NCBI RefSeq assembly: GCF_964340395.1
Contig: NC_135561.1
Coordinates: 6,443,518 to 6,505,517 of the forward strand
Length of the DNA stretch: 62,000 nt
Source of the DNA: Glandiceps talaboti
Lineage: Eukaryota > Hemichordata > Enteropneusta > Spengelidae
Reading direction: 5' to 3'
The translations under genes were made by a program, and so were the position numbers. Shown here piece after piece: positions 24,290 to 37,588 of this stretch. Within the stretch, counting starts at the first letter, position 1; each line of letters starts with the position of its first letter. The notes beneath the pieces were generated by a model, which was not told where the DNA came from, searched no databases, and saw only the letters and a list, made by a program, of their open reading frames with translations.

Positions 24290-27200
24290 AATATGGCGTA
24301 CAACAATCCAAACTATGATACCGCGCATGACAGAACTTCGAATGGTGGGGACAGCGTGAGTGACTACATGGACCCTATTTACCAATATCAAACAAGAGCA
24401 GGTGAAGTTAAAACAAGGGTTTTCCAGCCTGGACAAGGTTCTAGTTCAGCAGATCTGTATGCGGTAAACTTTGAGGAGAAAACTCAGAAATCCACGATAT
24501 GTATAATTGTGTCGCTGTGTCTTTTTGCAGTTCTTGTAGGGGCTGGAGTAGGAGTAGCTATTTATTTTACAGGTATGTGCTTGACCTTTGATTCAAACTT
24601 GAATACCCATAGAATTGCACCACTCTGTCAACATTATTTTGACCACAATAAATCCACCTCAGAAATGTATGCTACTTCAATTCAAAATAACCCATAAATT
24701 CATCAAACAGTACTTAACATAACTGAAAAGTCATTCCAGAATAATTTGTGTGTCAATTCAAATGACCTGACCATAGACCATACAATGACTTGCATACATT
24801 TGGAATGTGAACAAGGCTTTTTGGTTTTATATATCGATAGAACTAGAAAAAATACTCCTTGAATTTGTGCAGAAAAGTAAAAGTGGGACTAACAAACAAA
24901 CAAACAAACAAACAAACAAACAAATTCATGGCTATATGTTGTAGTATGGACCATTGTTGTTAATAATATATTAATCAATGGTGGCTTGATTGAAATGGTG
25001 TTCCATCATCCATGTATCGTGTACGGGTAATCTAGAGATGCTCCATTGAGTTCGAATCTGAAGATATCATTTGGTAAAGAAATCTTAAGATCCAAACCCA
25101 TCGGATGGTATCTAGACTAGTATATGGACAACAGCAACTCAAATCGTGTACAATTTCAGTAGAAACTTTAACGAGACCTTATTCAGCTTGACTTGAGGGA
25201 CCCTCCATTTTCTATGAGACTCTGAAGGCAAAAATAGGTCTACAGTGACATTTCAAATTGACGATTAGAATTTGTTGGTAATTCGGTTTGTTTTAAGAGG
25301 GGCAGCTAAACTATAACATTATAGAATTTTCAATTTAACACAACCCCCTTTGTTGTATCGTGGAGCTACACAAATGAAATGACTGAAATACTGAGAACAC
25401 TTCTTGAGAATCTTTCAACAGCGTTTAATAGTTTCCACATTCAATTATGTCGATATTTATGTACCCCACCTTGAAATCACCCTGCCCTTTTACGTTAAAA
25501 ATGTGTAATTGACGTTGAACTATATGTTACCTTGAAACTACCCTTTTACGTTAAATTGACGAACTATACACTACCTTGAAGACATACCACCCTTTTAAGT
25601 TTGTAATTGACGTTGAGCTATAGACCACTTAGATACTATGTTTAACATTTCCCACGACTACAAATGTGAATGAACCAAAATGACCTCTGTTTGAAAAGAA
25701 ATGCAAATGTTAACAAAAAAGAGGTCGCTTGTAGTCATTGAATTGTTGAGAAAAACAACTTAGATAAAGAGATCACTAGGGCCTAGGGTTTGAGAAATGT
25801 ATTACCCCTGGGCAAAGGCTTATTTAGGACCGCGCCCTATTCCTCCAACCGTACATTAAGAGACATAGTCAGTAACATTAATATTATGGCCACTGGTGGT
25901 TATTTTGTTTCATTTATTAACACATATGTCTAGACTAGTAAGAAACTTGTTCAGTATTTCTAAAAAAATCTTATACATGTAATATACTATAATCATATGA
26001 AGATCGATCTTTCAGCTACGCCGTCGCGATTATTTGGAACCAACTGCCAAACACTGTCCGCTCTGCACCAATTATTGAAACTTTCAAGTCAAGATTAAAG
26101 ACATAACTTTTCGAGAGAACTTATTTATGACAGTGCTTATCATAAAGCGCCAGTGAGCATCGCTTGATGGATATATCATACTAGCTAGGCTCTATATCAA
26201 TTCATTTATCATATCGTTTATCATATCATATCAATATAAATATAAACTTGTACTGGGATAAATGTTTAATAACAATAGATTCGTAAATCACCAATGTATT
26301 GATTCCCAAACTTATAGTGTATTATAGTTATACACTTTATACACTAGACTGTAAGATACGTCGTGTTGTTGAGCACTATCAGATTTCTTAATCACGTGGC
26401 ACGAGTTAATGTCTGTATCATACAGACTATTTATACGCTGACTCATGTCGATAATAAGGGCTTCTTTACAGACAGTGACCATTCCACTTTAACCACCATA
26501 TCGACAAGACTAAAAATACACTGGATCACAGAGAACAATACACACTAAAATAGTGACAATGGTCGTTAACTATAAAGGCTTTCAAAAAGGACATAAGGTT
26601 ATATGTAAGGTCTATACTGGGTCCAATACATATACTGTATAACTTAGCTCATTTTGTATCCCTCCCCATCCTAAGAAACCAATGAATGCTACAGTATAGG
26701 TTATGTTGATAAAATGATGTTTAGAAGTGCTATGTCGGTATAATGGTTTTTAGAAGTGTTATCCAATACAATGGAAAGCTGGACCCACTGTCCTTCTGGT
26801 GCACTGCAACATCTATGATAATACTTCTCCGTAACTCTCCGTACTATATCTCAGTGTTGCAAGCATGAAAAAACACCATCATCTTTCAGGTCAAAATTTA
26901 GATGAATACCGTTTTAGCTTTGCAAAGCAAAAACTGTCAAATTCAAGATATACATCGATGGTTATGATGAATTGTCTCATTAACAGGGTTACTGAGCGGA
27001 GAAGAGAAAACTACAACAGAAGGTGAGTTCATCTGCATAGTTAGCCAACATATTTACATATAACCAATGTTCCATTTGAAGGTATTTTTGAATGTCTGGA
27101 GTAAAGGACATTTTTGACCACATTGCCTGAGGGAGGGCACACGGTTATACAAAGACATGTGTAGTGATGCAAAAGCATTTATTAAGGAAAGAGCTATATC

Positions 27201-30200
27201 TAATTGAAAGGTAATTATGCAGTCTGATTGAATTACTGTACAAAGTCAGCTGCAATATAGTCCAGAGACTTTGTTATTTAGTTCGCCCGTATGTAGAGCC
27301 AGACAACCAATTCTCTTGACTATCTGTAACAGCTATGGATGTTTACTCGGTAACACTAACTGGTATCACTCCAAGTTATAAGTGAGCATGCGCATGATGT
27401 GGGCAGTGCGAATCATGCAAGTGATTTGTTTCGACGCCGTTTTCTTTTCCTATTTCAATAGACCGGACACAACAATTTTTTTTGTAAGATTTTTATGGTG
27501 CAAATATTAAAAGGCGTCTTGTTTGTATTTGTGTTGGCTGATATACCACGGGGAGAGTGTGAATGAGATTGTCTGTGGTGGTGAAGTAGTTCATAGTATG
27601 TACACTAGGGAGATTGTCTGATTGGTTGTACATGTTGAAGTAATCTTCAGTATACTGGCGGTCGAATTTTCCTGTCAGCTCTTTATATGTCATGGTTAGT
27701 CTAGAAGTTAGAAACTTTTTGCATTTCGCTAGGGTTTCCCAGTGTAGCTCCCTTAACATTGATTGCGTTAAACATTGTATGTTATGGTGTAGTGTTGGAA
27801 CACAGTGAATTTTAAGTCGAACTGTACAGATCTGCGTTTTTGTGATATGATAAGTTTTGTAAGTCAAAGAGTTATGCGAGATATTCCCTGTTAGGAATTT
27901 TATTACAGTGGACACTAGTTAACTGGAAAAGTCTGAATAATTTGTTAGTCCATTACATTCTATCAAATAGGACTGTGAGTACGTGTCACCCTACGCGTCC
28001 CAAGTATGTTTCATTGTAATTCATGGCACCACCTGTTGGAATGTTGTTTACTTGAAAGGCTCTCACAATAGCTAGCCTTTGCGTGCCATGACATGGTACG
28101 ATAACCTTGCAATCTCGGTTTACACTGGTCCCCATACATAACCTCGGACGAAATGTGAAATGGGGTGTGAGAGTATGTATGTGTGTATGTATGCACGTAT
28201 GGGCATTTCACTATAGCGGTGCTGTTCTATGGAACAATCTACCCCTATCCATAAGACCAGCTCCGAACTCATCGATATTTAAAAGACATCTTAATAATGT
28301 AGTCTGGTAATGTGGGTGGATATCTTTTAAAGTACACTGTCCGTCTATACTTTTTGTCCTCGTTTGTCCCTTTTTGTTTTTTGTTTTTTGTTTTTTATGT
28401 GTACGTAATCTTGCAACAGGTTCCATTCGGAGAACAGTGCTAATGCACTGAAATGGTGTCTGTATATGAAAGATTAATAAATGTATGTATGTATGTATGT
28501 ATGTATGTATGTATGTATGTATGTATGTATGTATGTATGTATGTATGTATGTATGGATGGATGGATGGATGTATGTATATATGTATGTATGTATGTATGT
28601 ACGTATGTATGTACGTACGTATGTATGTATGTATGCGTGTATGCATGTATGTGTGTATGTATGTATGTATGTATGTATGTATGTATGTATGTATGTACGT
28701 ACGTATGTATGTATGTATGTATGTATGTATGTATGTATGCGTGTATGCATGTATGCATGTATGCATGTATGTATGTATGTATGGATGTATGGATGTATGG
28801 ATGTATGTATGTATGTATGTATGTTAAATTAACCTGCATGAAATGGGTGGACTTATATAACTGAGTATATCATTTGATAATTAAATATTAATTTATCAAT
28901 TTCAGCACCACAGCAAACTACTCAAGCACCTAGTACAACATTATATCCAATTGTAGTAGGGGAGGAAGGTGAGTATATATGTACTGATGATCACTTCGAA
29001 TCATGTATTAGTTCTATAATGTGTTAAATTTTACATTTACACAGTATTCCCCAATATGTTTCTTCCGTCCAGCCGAGGAAAATTCGGGTGGCCTAAGTGT
29101 TTATATTGAGAGTATCAATATCACAAAAACAGTGACGTAGACACGGTTTGTCGTGACGCAGAACGACTGGGGTATATAATCCACTTTTTCTGCTCAAATA
29201 CCTTGGCTTGAGTGTGTTATAGTAAATGATATCTTTGGTTTAAAATTATCATAGCTGTGTTCAAAAGCAGAATTGCATCACAGTGTTTCATTATTTTTGG
29301 ATGATTACGTTTTATACAAGCAAAACAAGCATTTGTATTGGATACGTTTCCAGCAGTCTGGGTGAATTAATTCCACCGAAATTTTTGTTTCAGGTGAAAT
29401 ACAGATAGATTGCAGTATGAGGCTATTAAACCAAGACTATATACCAGAATATGACAATCCCAATTCACAGGAGTATCAAGAACTAGCCGACAATGCAACA
29501 GATGTAGTGAGTATATACTACAAAAATCAAAGTGGCTATAGCGTTTCAGTCAGGTTCACATAACGTCTTTTGTTACAAAGTACATAAAACAAAATACAGA
29601 CACTGATAGCATGCAAGTATATAAAAATGATACATTTTATCTCACTGTGAACACAAATCAACATCACTGTCTGATGAAAGAAGGAAGATTCAAACACAAA
29701 ACTGTTGATTTGGGTTCACAGTGAGATAACATGTAACATTTCACATGCGGGTGCACTGTCAGTGCCTGTATTTGGTTTGTGTAATTTGTAACAAAACAAA
29801 GTTATGTGAGATGTAAATATACTGAGTCGCTTATTTGAAGATCTGTTGTCATTCTAGTTTGGTAGTATTTTGACTTCAAACACAAGTTGATTAATGCTAG
29901 CTTATTACGAGTACCGAGAGCCATCAGCAACTGTATCATTGACACTAATGAAGTATATGACATTTGATGTAAACTCTTTATATGATATTTTGATTTTCTG
30001 TTAACTAAAATCATGACTCTCTGCCATTTTTTACTTCTCGCTCTACCCCAGTGAACACATCTTAAACTGATGTATTTTTGCTCCGTCAAAAGCCATTCTA
30101 ACTTTCATTCCTTTCTCTATTTTGCTTTTAGTTGTTTGATTCTTACATGAATTCTTCTCTTGCTGAAGAATATAACATATCAGTAATTGTGACTGGGATT

Positions 30201-30376
30201 AGGTAAGTTTTATTCTATCAAATTACTATGTATGTATGTATGTATGTATGTATGTATGTATGTATGGATGGATGGATGGATGGATGGATGGATGTATGTA
30301 TGTATGCATGTATGCATGTATGCATGTATGTATGTATGTATGTATGTATATGCGTGCGTGCGTGTGCATGTGTGTT

Positions 30377-30411
<35 letters not shown>

Positions 30412-31557
30412 TTGTTTGTTTGTTTGTTTGTTTGTTTGTTTGTTTGTTTGTTTGCTTGTTTGTCAATAGATCCCCTCTCCTCCTTCATGTGTCTGTAATA
30501 TGTATTCTTTCTTCATTGATAGCTCTGGGAGTGTACTTGTGAACTTCAAATTAGTTTTAGTTATAAAGGTGACTGTTCCAGTGTTGACGTTGGGAGAAGT
30601 CCTGACAAAAGTTGTAACAATAAAAATAGACTTCAAATCGGAAACCCCGAAGATCACTGTCAATGGTGGTAAGTAGACGTTATATCACATATTCCTCTTA
30701 TTAAGCTTTGTTATTGTTATCAATGGGGAGCCTAAACGTCTCCAACTTAGCATATTGTAAAGGATTGTAACAATAGAACTGTACATTAAATGCGCAAAAG
30801 TTTATGATTATTTTATGATTTTTTTCTTTTCTAGTTATTGCCCCACCCGATATGATTGACCCCGTCACTTCAGCTCCTACGTCACCCACGACAAAAGGTA
30901 GGACAAACAAGCTCACAGATGCTCCGGCTGCAACAACGAAACCAACGACACAAGCACCAGAGATAACAACAAGCCCAGTTACAGAAACAGAAAAACAAAC
31001 AGATACACCTGTTGTAACAACAAAAACAACGACACAAGCACCAGGTATAACAAGCCAAGTTACAGAAACAGAAAAACAAACAGATACACCTGTTGTAACA
31101 ACAAAACCAACGACACAAGCACCAGATATAACAAGCCAAGTTACAGAAACAGATGCACCTGTTGTAACAACAATCCAAGTGACACAAACCCGTATGTTTC
31201 AATGCTATTCATATTTCAATGTATGTATGTATGTATGTATGCATGTATGCATGTATGTATGTATGTATGTATGTATGTATGTATGTATGTATGTATGTAT
31301 GCATGTATGCATGCATGCATGCATGCATGCATGTATGTATGTATGTATGTATGTATGTATGTATGTATGTATACTGTGTATGTATTATGTATGTATGCCT
31401 GCCTGCCTGCCTGTCTGTCTGTCTGTCAGTCTGTGTATGTCTCTGTGTGTATGTATGTATGTATGTATGTATGTATGTATGTATGTATGTATGTATGTAT
31501 GTATGTATGTATATATATATATCTATGTCTATATATATCCATCCATCCATCCATCCG

Positions 31558-31637
<80 letters not shown>

Positions 31638-34600
31638 ATATTTGAATACTGATCTGTATTCTTATTTTATAAACTTGTCAGAGGCAACTACACAGATGAT
31701 GATTACAACTCCATACCCTATTGTCGTAGGAGAGGACGGTACGTATTATCATTTACATGCTATATAATTATGGTATGTTAAACACATGAGAAATTCTGAA
31801 ATTCGAACAATTCTTTTTAATGATAATATAGTTATTGAATATTATAAAGTGGAATTACCATTTCATCATCTACATATCGTTTGTGGTTTTTATAAACAAT
31901 AAAGTTATAATATTTGGATTAAAAATATCATCCTCAGATGTCGTACGTCTGTTTGTATGTGTACATTGTAAACACACACACATTATATATATATATATAT
32001 ATATATACACTCTGACACACACATGTACCCACATAGACACACACAGAAGGACACACAACATAGTGGTCTGAGATATAATATATCCCGTTCTCTTTATCTG
32101 TAATGTAATTACATCTGTTGTATATTTATTAAACAGGTCAAGTAGAGGTAGACTGTAGTCTAACGTTTTCAGACCAAGAATTTATACCAGCATATGGAGA
32201 TCCAGAATCAGAAGAATATCAAGAACTGGAACAAAATGTGACCGAAACTGTAAGTCATGATTTATTTTAATGTTGTTAACATTGAGGGCGCAAATTGCCT
32301 TAGTAATAGTATAGAATATTAGCAGCTAATGGAATGGAATGGAAGTCCCATATTGAGAAAATGAGAACCACAGTAAGCCCAAGGGTTTCGCGAATTCTTC
32401 ACTAAGTTCCAAAATCTGTCCTTATCCTTCTCTATAATAGTCCAGTGTGTCACTACACCTTAGTTTCTATGTTGAAATATTGAGAAACCCTTTTCCAACC
32501 GCCGCTCTTGATCTATTTTTCCGAAGATTATTAGACTGATATATATGTTTCACCGACTATTATGCCCAATATATTCTTATTAATCTTGACATCTACAAAC
32601 TTTGAAAACTTCAAAACTTGTATGTTCATTTTCGACCTAAAATGTTAAAATACAGAGTTATCCAACCCCCAGAGCTAACATCAATGATAACGTGCTAATA
32701 CCAAAGGCTAACCTCTCAATTAGTCAACACAATTTTAAGTACGCAGTTACAGTCTATTTCACAATACCATGCAGTTTTTTGTGTTTGATACAGTCACTTA
32801 GAAACCAATGACAAATTGGACATGCTATACTTTAAGATGGCAAGATTGAATGAGTACATCTTGTGAGGGAATGACCACTATCTTCCTGTCTCCTTTATAC
32901 TTGCCTGTGTCAAGTATTTTTATTTTGTACTGTATGCTTTAGTTGATATTTATTCAATAATGTTTGCTATTAGATCCCTAGAACTTCTATATATTTATAG
33001 AGGTTTGCCACCAACATAATCTTCATAGATATTTACAACACATGTATTTTTGTTGTTGACCCTCCAGAGAAATGTTTTTCTGTTACTCTCAACTTTTTTA
33101 TGTTGCTTTCTCTTTTTTGATGGAATAAATTTTAGAGCTACCATCGATCTACTGTTATTTTGCAATAAAGGATAGATGTAAAAGAAATTACATACAAATA
33201 CTTTAAGTAATATCTCAATACATTAACACGATTGAATTAATATGGTTTTCTAGTATTACATGTACATATATACCGAGAAAAAAAAACAGACACGTCGCTT
33301 CACCATTTATATTTCTACAATGTAGATGAAATCATTCGATTCTAATTCTCAAATATGCATTCTTCTCTCTTTCACTTTTAGTTGACTAACGCTTACGTGA
33401 ATTCATCTCTTTCTGAAGACTATAATGTATCAGTAATTGTACTTGGGTTTAGGTAAGTTTACACTTTGTATGTATGTATGTATGTATGTATGTATGTATG
33501 TATGTATGTATGTATGTATGTATGTATGTATGTGTACCTGCGTGCGTGCGTGCGTATGTTTGCATGAATGGATGAATGGATGCATGCATGTATGTATGTA
33601 TGCAGGTGTGTTGGGGGGAGGCTGAGGGGGTGTGGGTGTGTGAGGGGTATGTACATATGTATGTACGTTCATCTTTAGAGATCTTATATCCTCTCCGCCT
33701 TCGAATTCATGTATTTCCATTGTGTATTGATAGGTCCGGGAGTCTAACTGTTGACTTCAAAGTAGTTTTAGTTATAAAAGTGACTGTTCCAGTTTTGCCA
33801 TTGCCAGACGTTGTCAGAGTTATTATTTCCATCGACACAGAAACAGCAACGGTTACTGTTAATATCGGTAAGTACAGCGGGTTGGTTTTTTTCCAGCACA
33901 TCTCTTTGAGAGGTCAAGCACTATGCCATATATGTTAAATTTAAGACTTCTGGTGTCTATTGGTATATTTATCAAAACCCCTTTGTCTTGACGAAAAATT
34001 CATAAAAGTTTGACTGACGATTTCCCATGACTATCATAAATAGCAACAGGATATCCAAGTACAGTATAGGTTACACAGTGTCTTACCAACGTAACGCAAT
34101 TATATATATATATCTTCTTTATTTCTTATTTTGACAGTTAAGGCACCAGCAGATATGATTGGACCAGTTACTACTCCAGCCACTACGACACACACGACCA
34201 AAGATTTGACAACCGTGCAGACAGATGCCCCAACAACAAGTCCGACAACACAACCTCGAGAAACCACGACAAGAAGCCAAGTTACGGAGACAGAAAGACA
34301 AACAGATGCTCCCAGTACAACAACAAAATCAACAACTCCAGGTATACCAACAAGTAAACAAGTTACAGACGAGCCGACCGATGCCCCGGTTGACACAACC
34401 ACAGCAACGATAACTACAGAATCACATGTTACAAGCACGAAGCCGTTGTCTACGATTGGTAGGTGTAATATATGTGTTTCGTTTGTCGTGTTGGTAATTA
34501 ATAACATCCCGGTGTCTGCTATGTATATGCGTTTATTATGTACATGAATTTCTGTCATATTTTTCTGTATGTGTATTTTTTTTGTAGTTACTACAGCTCC

Positions 34601-35962
34601 CGTTGAAACAACAGCTCAAACGGCAGCGCCCTCTTGCGGTGAAACTATTTCCATTGCACAGGGACATAACTACACTATCACGTCGCCAGGCTACCCTGCA
34701 GCATACGCACATAACTTGACGTGTCTATGGAAAGTATCCGTCGACGAGGGTCGTCAAATTATCATCTACATAGCTGAGTTGGATACAGAATATCTTACGG
34801 ACGAGCTTGTCGTTGGAAATGGGGAAGACGAAACGTCACTGAGATCTAGTATTTATACAACTTCAGGGGACTTCGATATACCTAAAGTGGTCTCCGAAGG
34901 AAACAAAGTGTGGGTTACGTTTACTTCAGATGAAATAACAAGTAAAAGCGGCTTTCGAATCGTATTCTACGATACTATGGGTTAGTATGATTCTACAATG
35001 CAGTCATTTATTACGTGCAGAGTGTAAGGATAGCCCTGCTGCGAGAAGGTCCCGGGAGAAGGTACTCCACCATCCATATGAATGGTACTTTCTCTGCTAC
35101 GTCCCCGGCATGTATTGTTGTACAATTTGTACTACTACTAGTATTTTGTACTGGACGGGTACAAATAACAAACAAAACTTAGTTTATACCTTAAATAAAG
35201 GACATTCATTTTATAGTACACATGCCAAAATTATGTCATAGTCACATTCCAGGGATTATCATCCATATTCCGCTCATATCTCACATCATGAAGCAACAGC
35301 AGAGGCAAAGCGCCACCAACGACATAAAGTTGTATCTAATGATTTATGAAAAACCAAAAACAATTATAAATAAAGAATGCGTCCAGTTAGACTGTATCAT
35401 GCCATGCCTGGGGTGATAATTGTAAGGCACAGTGTAGTTAAGTTGGATATAAAAGCTGTCAGACACTAACTTTATCCATTGTCTTTGTCTAGGTGGAGAT
35501 TTTGTCCTAATTGGTGATGATGAGAAACACCAAATCAATCAGTTATTTACAGATCATCCAGATATGCCCGGTCTTGCCATACCATTTAGTACAGCTCCAA
35601 ATCCTAAAAGAGTCGCATACGACTATGTAGAGGAATGGATATATTGGACAGAAACTACATCAGTTCATAGAGCTTGGCGAGTTCAAGACTTCTTGTCTGA
35701 AGGCACCATAGCAACTTGGAATGTTATTGGTAAATTTTACATTGTATATTGAACTAGGGCAAGGCTAATTTTATCTTACTTAGGTGTATTTCTGTTTGCT
35801 TGTGGACCCAGGAAAGTCTTTTTCTCTGAAATTGATAAATGGCTTAGACCTTTACACTGTGGGGCAAAGCATTCTGGCCTACAAACAAAGTTAGGAACTT
35901 CTCAATATCTCTGTAGACAATAACATCAGCATTGTTGTGCTGTATTGAAAAGAGGGTGTGCC

Positions 35963-36014
<52 letters not shown>

Positions 36015-37553
36015 TATGTGCCTGATGATTGAAGAGACACATAAGAGAATCAGAGTTACTTCTTATATTTATATTTATATCAGAGGGGACTTGTACGTTG
36101 GGTTCCGTCCATCCATCTGTGCGTTCACCCCAATTTCTCTGGGTATAATACATAAGGACGCTATTCAAGCACCTACCCATACTATCAAACATGAGCTTTC
36201 TTTTAAGACCCTGACCTTTGACCTTAGAAATCTTTTTCAAGGTCAAATAGCCAAATTTTGGTTATCTTCGTAGCTTTTTGAATAAAATATGTCAAGTAAT
36301 AATGATAGTTTAATTATATCTTGGTTTTTCTCCATATTCAAGGTCAAATAGCCAATTGGTCAATATTATACAATATAAAGTTTTGTATCTTGAGACTTCA
36401 GATTTGCACAATAAGTTTGACATAAAACATACAAGTTTGGAACTATGTCTTCAATTGAAGGCTTGTTTATTTCTATATTTCTAAGATGCTGCTGGTCTCA
36501 ATGTTGATCCTTTATCACGAAATATCTATTGGACTGACTATGATCGTGGCACCATTGAGATTGCTAAGTTGGATGGAAGTCTTAGATTAGTATTATTGAC
36601 TGGACTTACGGCACCTGGACCAATAGAAATAGCTGCAGTAGCAGGGTAATTATTCAATTATTAATATTTGATGGCTCTGATGAGTATAAAATATTTTGTT
36701 AAATTTTTTGAATTTTGTTACAAATCGGCAACAAACAACTTTCAAAGAGTGAATAAAAAGACATGAGCCAGTTTATTTTGGTGTTAAAAGAGCCATACAG
36801 TTTTCATTGTTATAGCAATCACACTTTATATTGCAACACTTCTGTGTTAATTATGTATATATTTAGAAGAATGTGATTTGGTAACTGATAATTAGTTTTA
36901 TAGATATTCATACAGTTTTGTATTTTTCTGAATAATTGTCTATTCAGAAAGTGTACACATTTGGTCATGTTACCAACATTATGATATTTTTTAGATACAT
37001 GTTCTGGGCAGACCTGACTGACTATATTATTTACCGGGCATACTGTAATGGCAACAACAAAGAAGAATTCCTACAAACTGGTTATGTTACTGGTATAGCT
37101 ATAGATCATGTTGGTAAGTTTTTCCAATAGTGACAACATAGTTCTTTCAACTATCCAAGTTTGTAATGAATTACTCTGTTTAAAATTATTATTATTAAAC
37201 TTTATTTCGGGAGAGAAAAAAACGCAAAAACGCTCATAACATCCCATAGATAAAAAAATCTATACATAAAAAAACAAAATTTTAAAATAAGTGGGACTTT
37301 AAAAATACAAACTGACAAATACACACATGAACAATTACGTGCATTTATAAATACAACAAATCTCTATACAGTTTATGAATCCCCGAATAGATGATTGTAT
37401 CGGAATTGAGCACCACTGCAATTAAATTATGACTATTTCTAATACGTTCAAGAAGGTGTACATCAGTTTACGTCTGAGAGCCCCAACATAATGAAGTTTA
37501 CCATATAAATCACTATAAACAAACATTTTTTATTAGAAAAATCCCAGCTATCA

Positions 37554-37588
<35 letters not shown>

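Noticed and set aside
28211-28864. Multiple open frames on both strands
   Set aside because: TATG microsatellite translations plus part of a LINE tail. Not a host gene.
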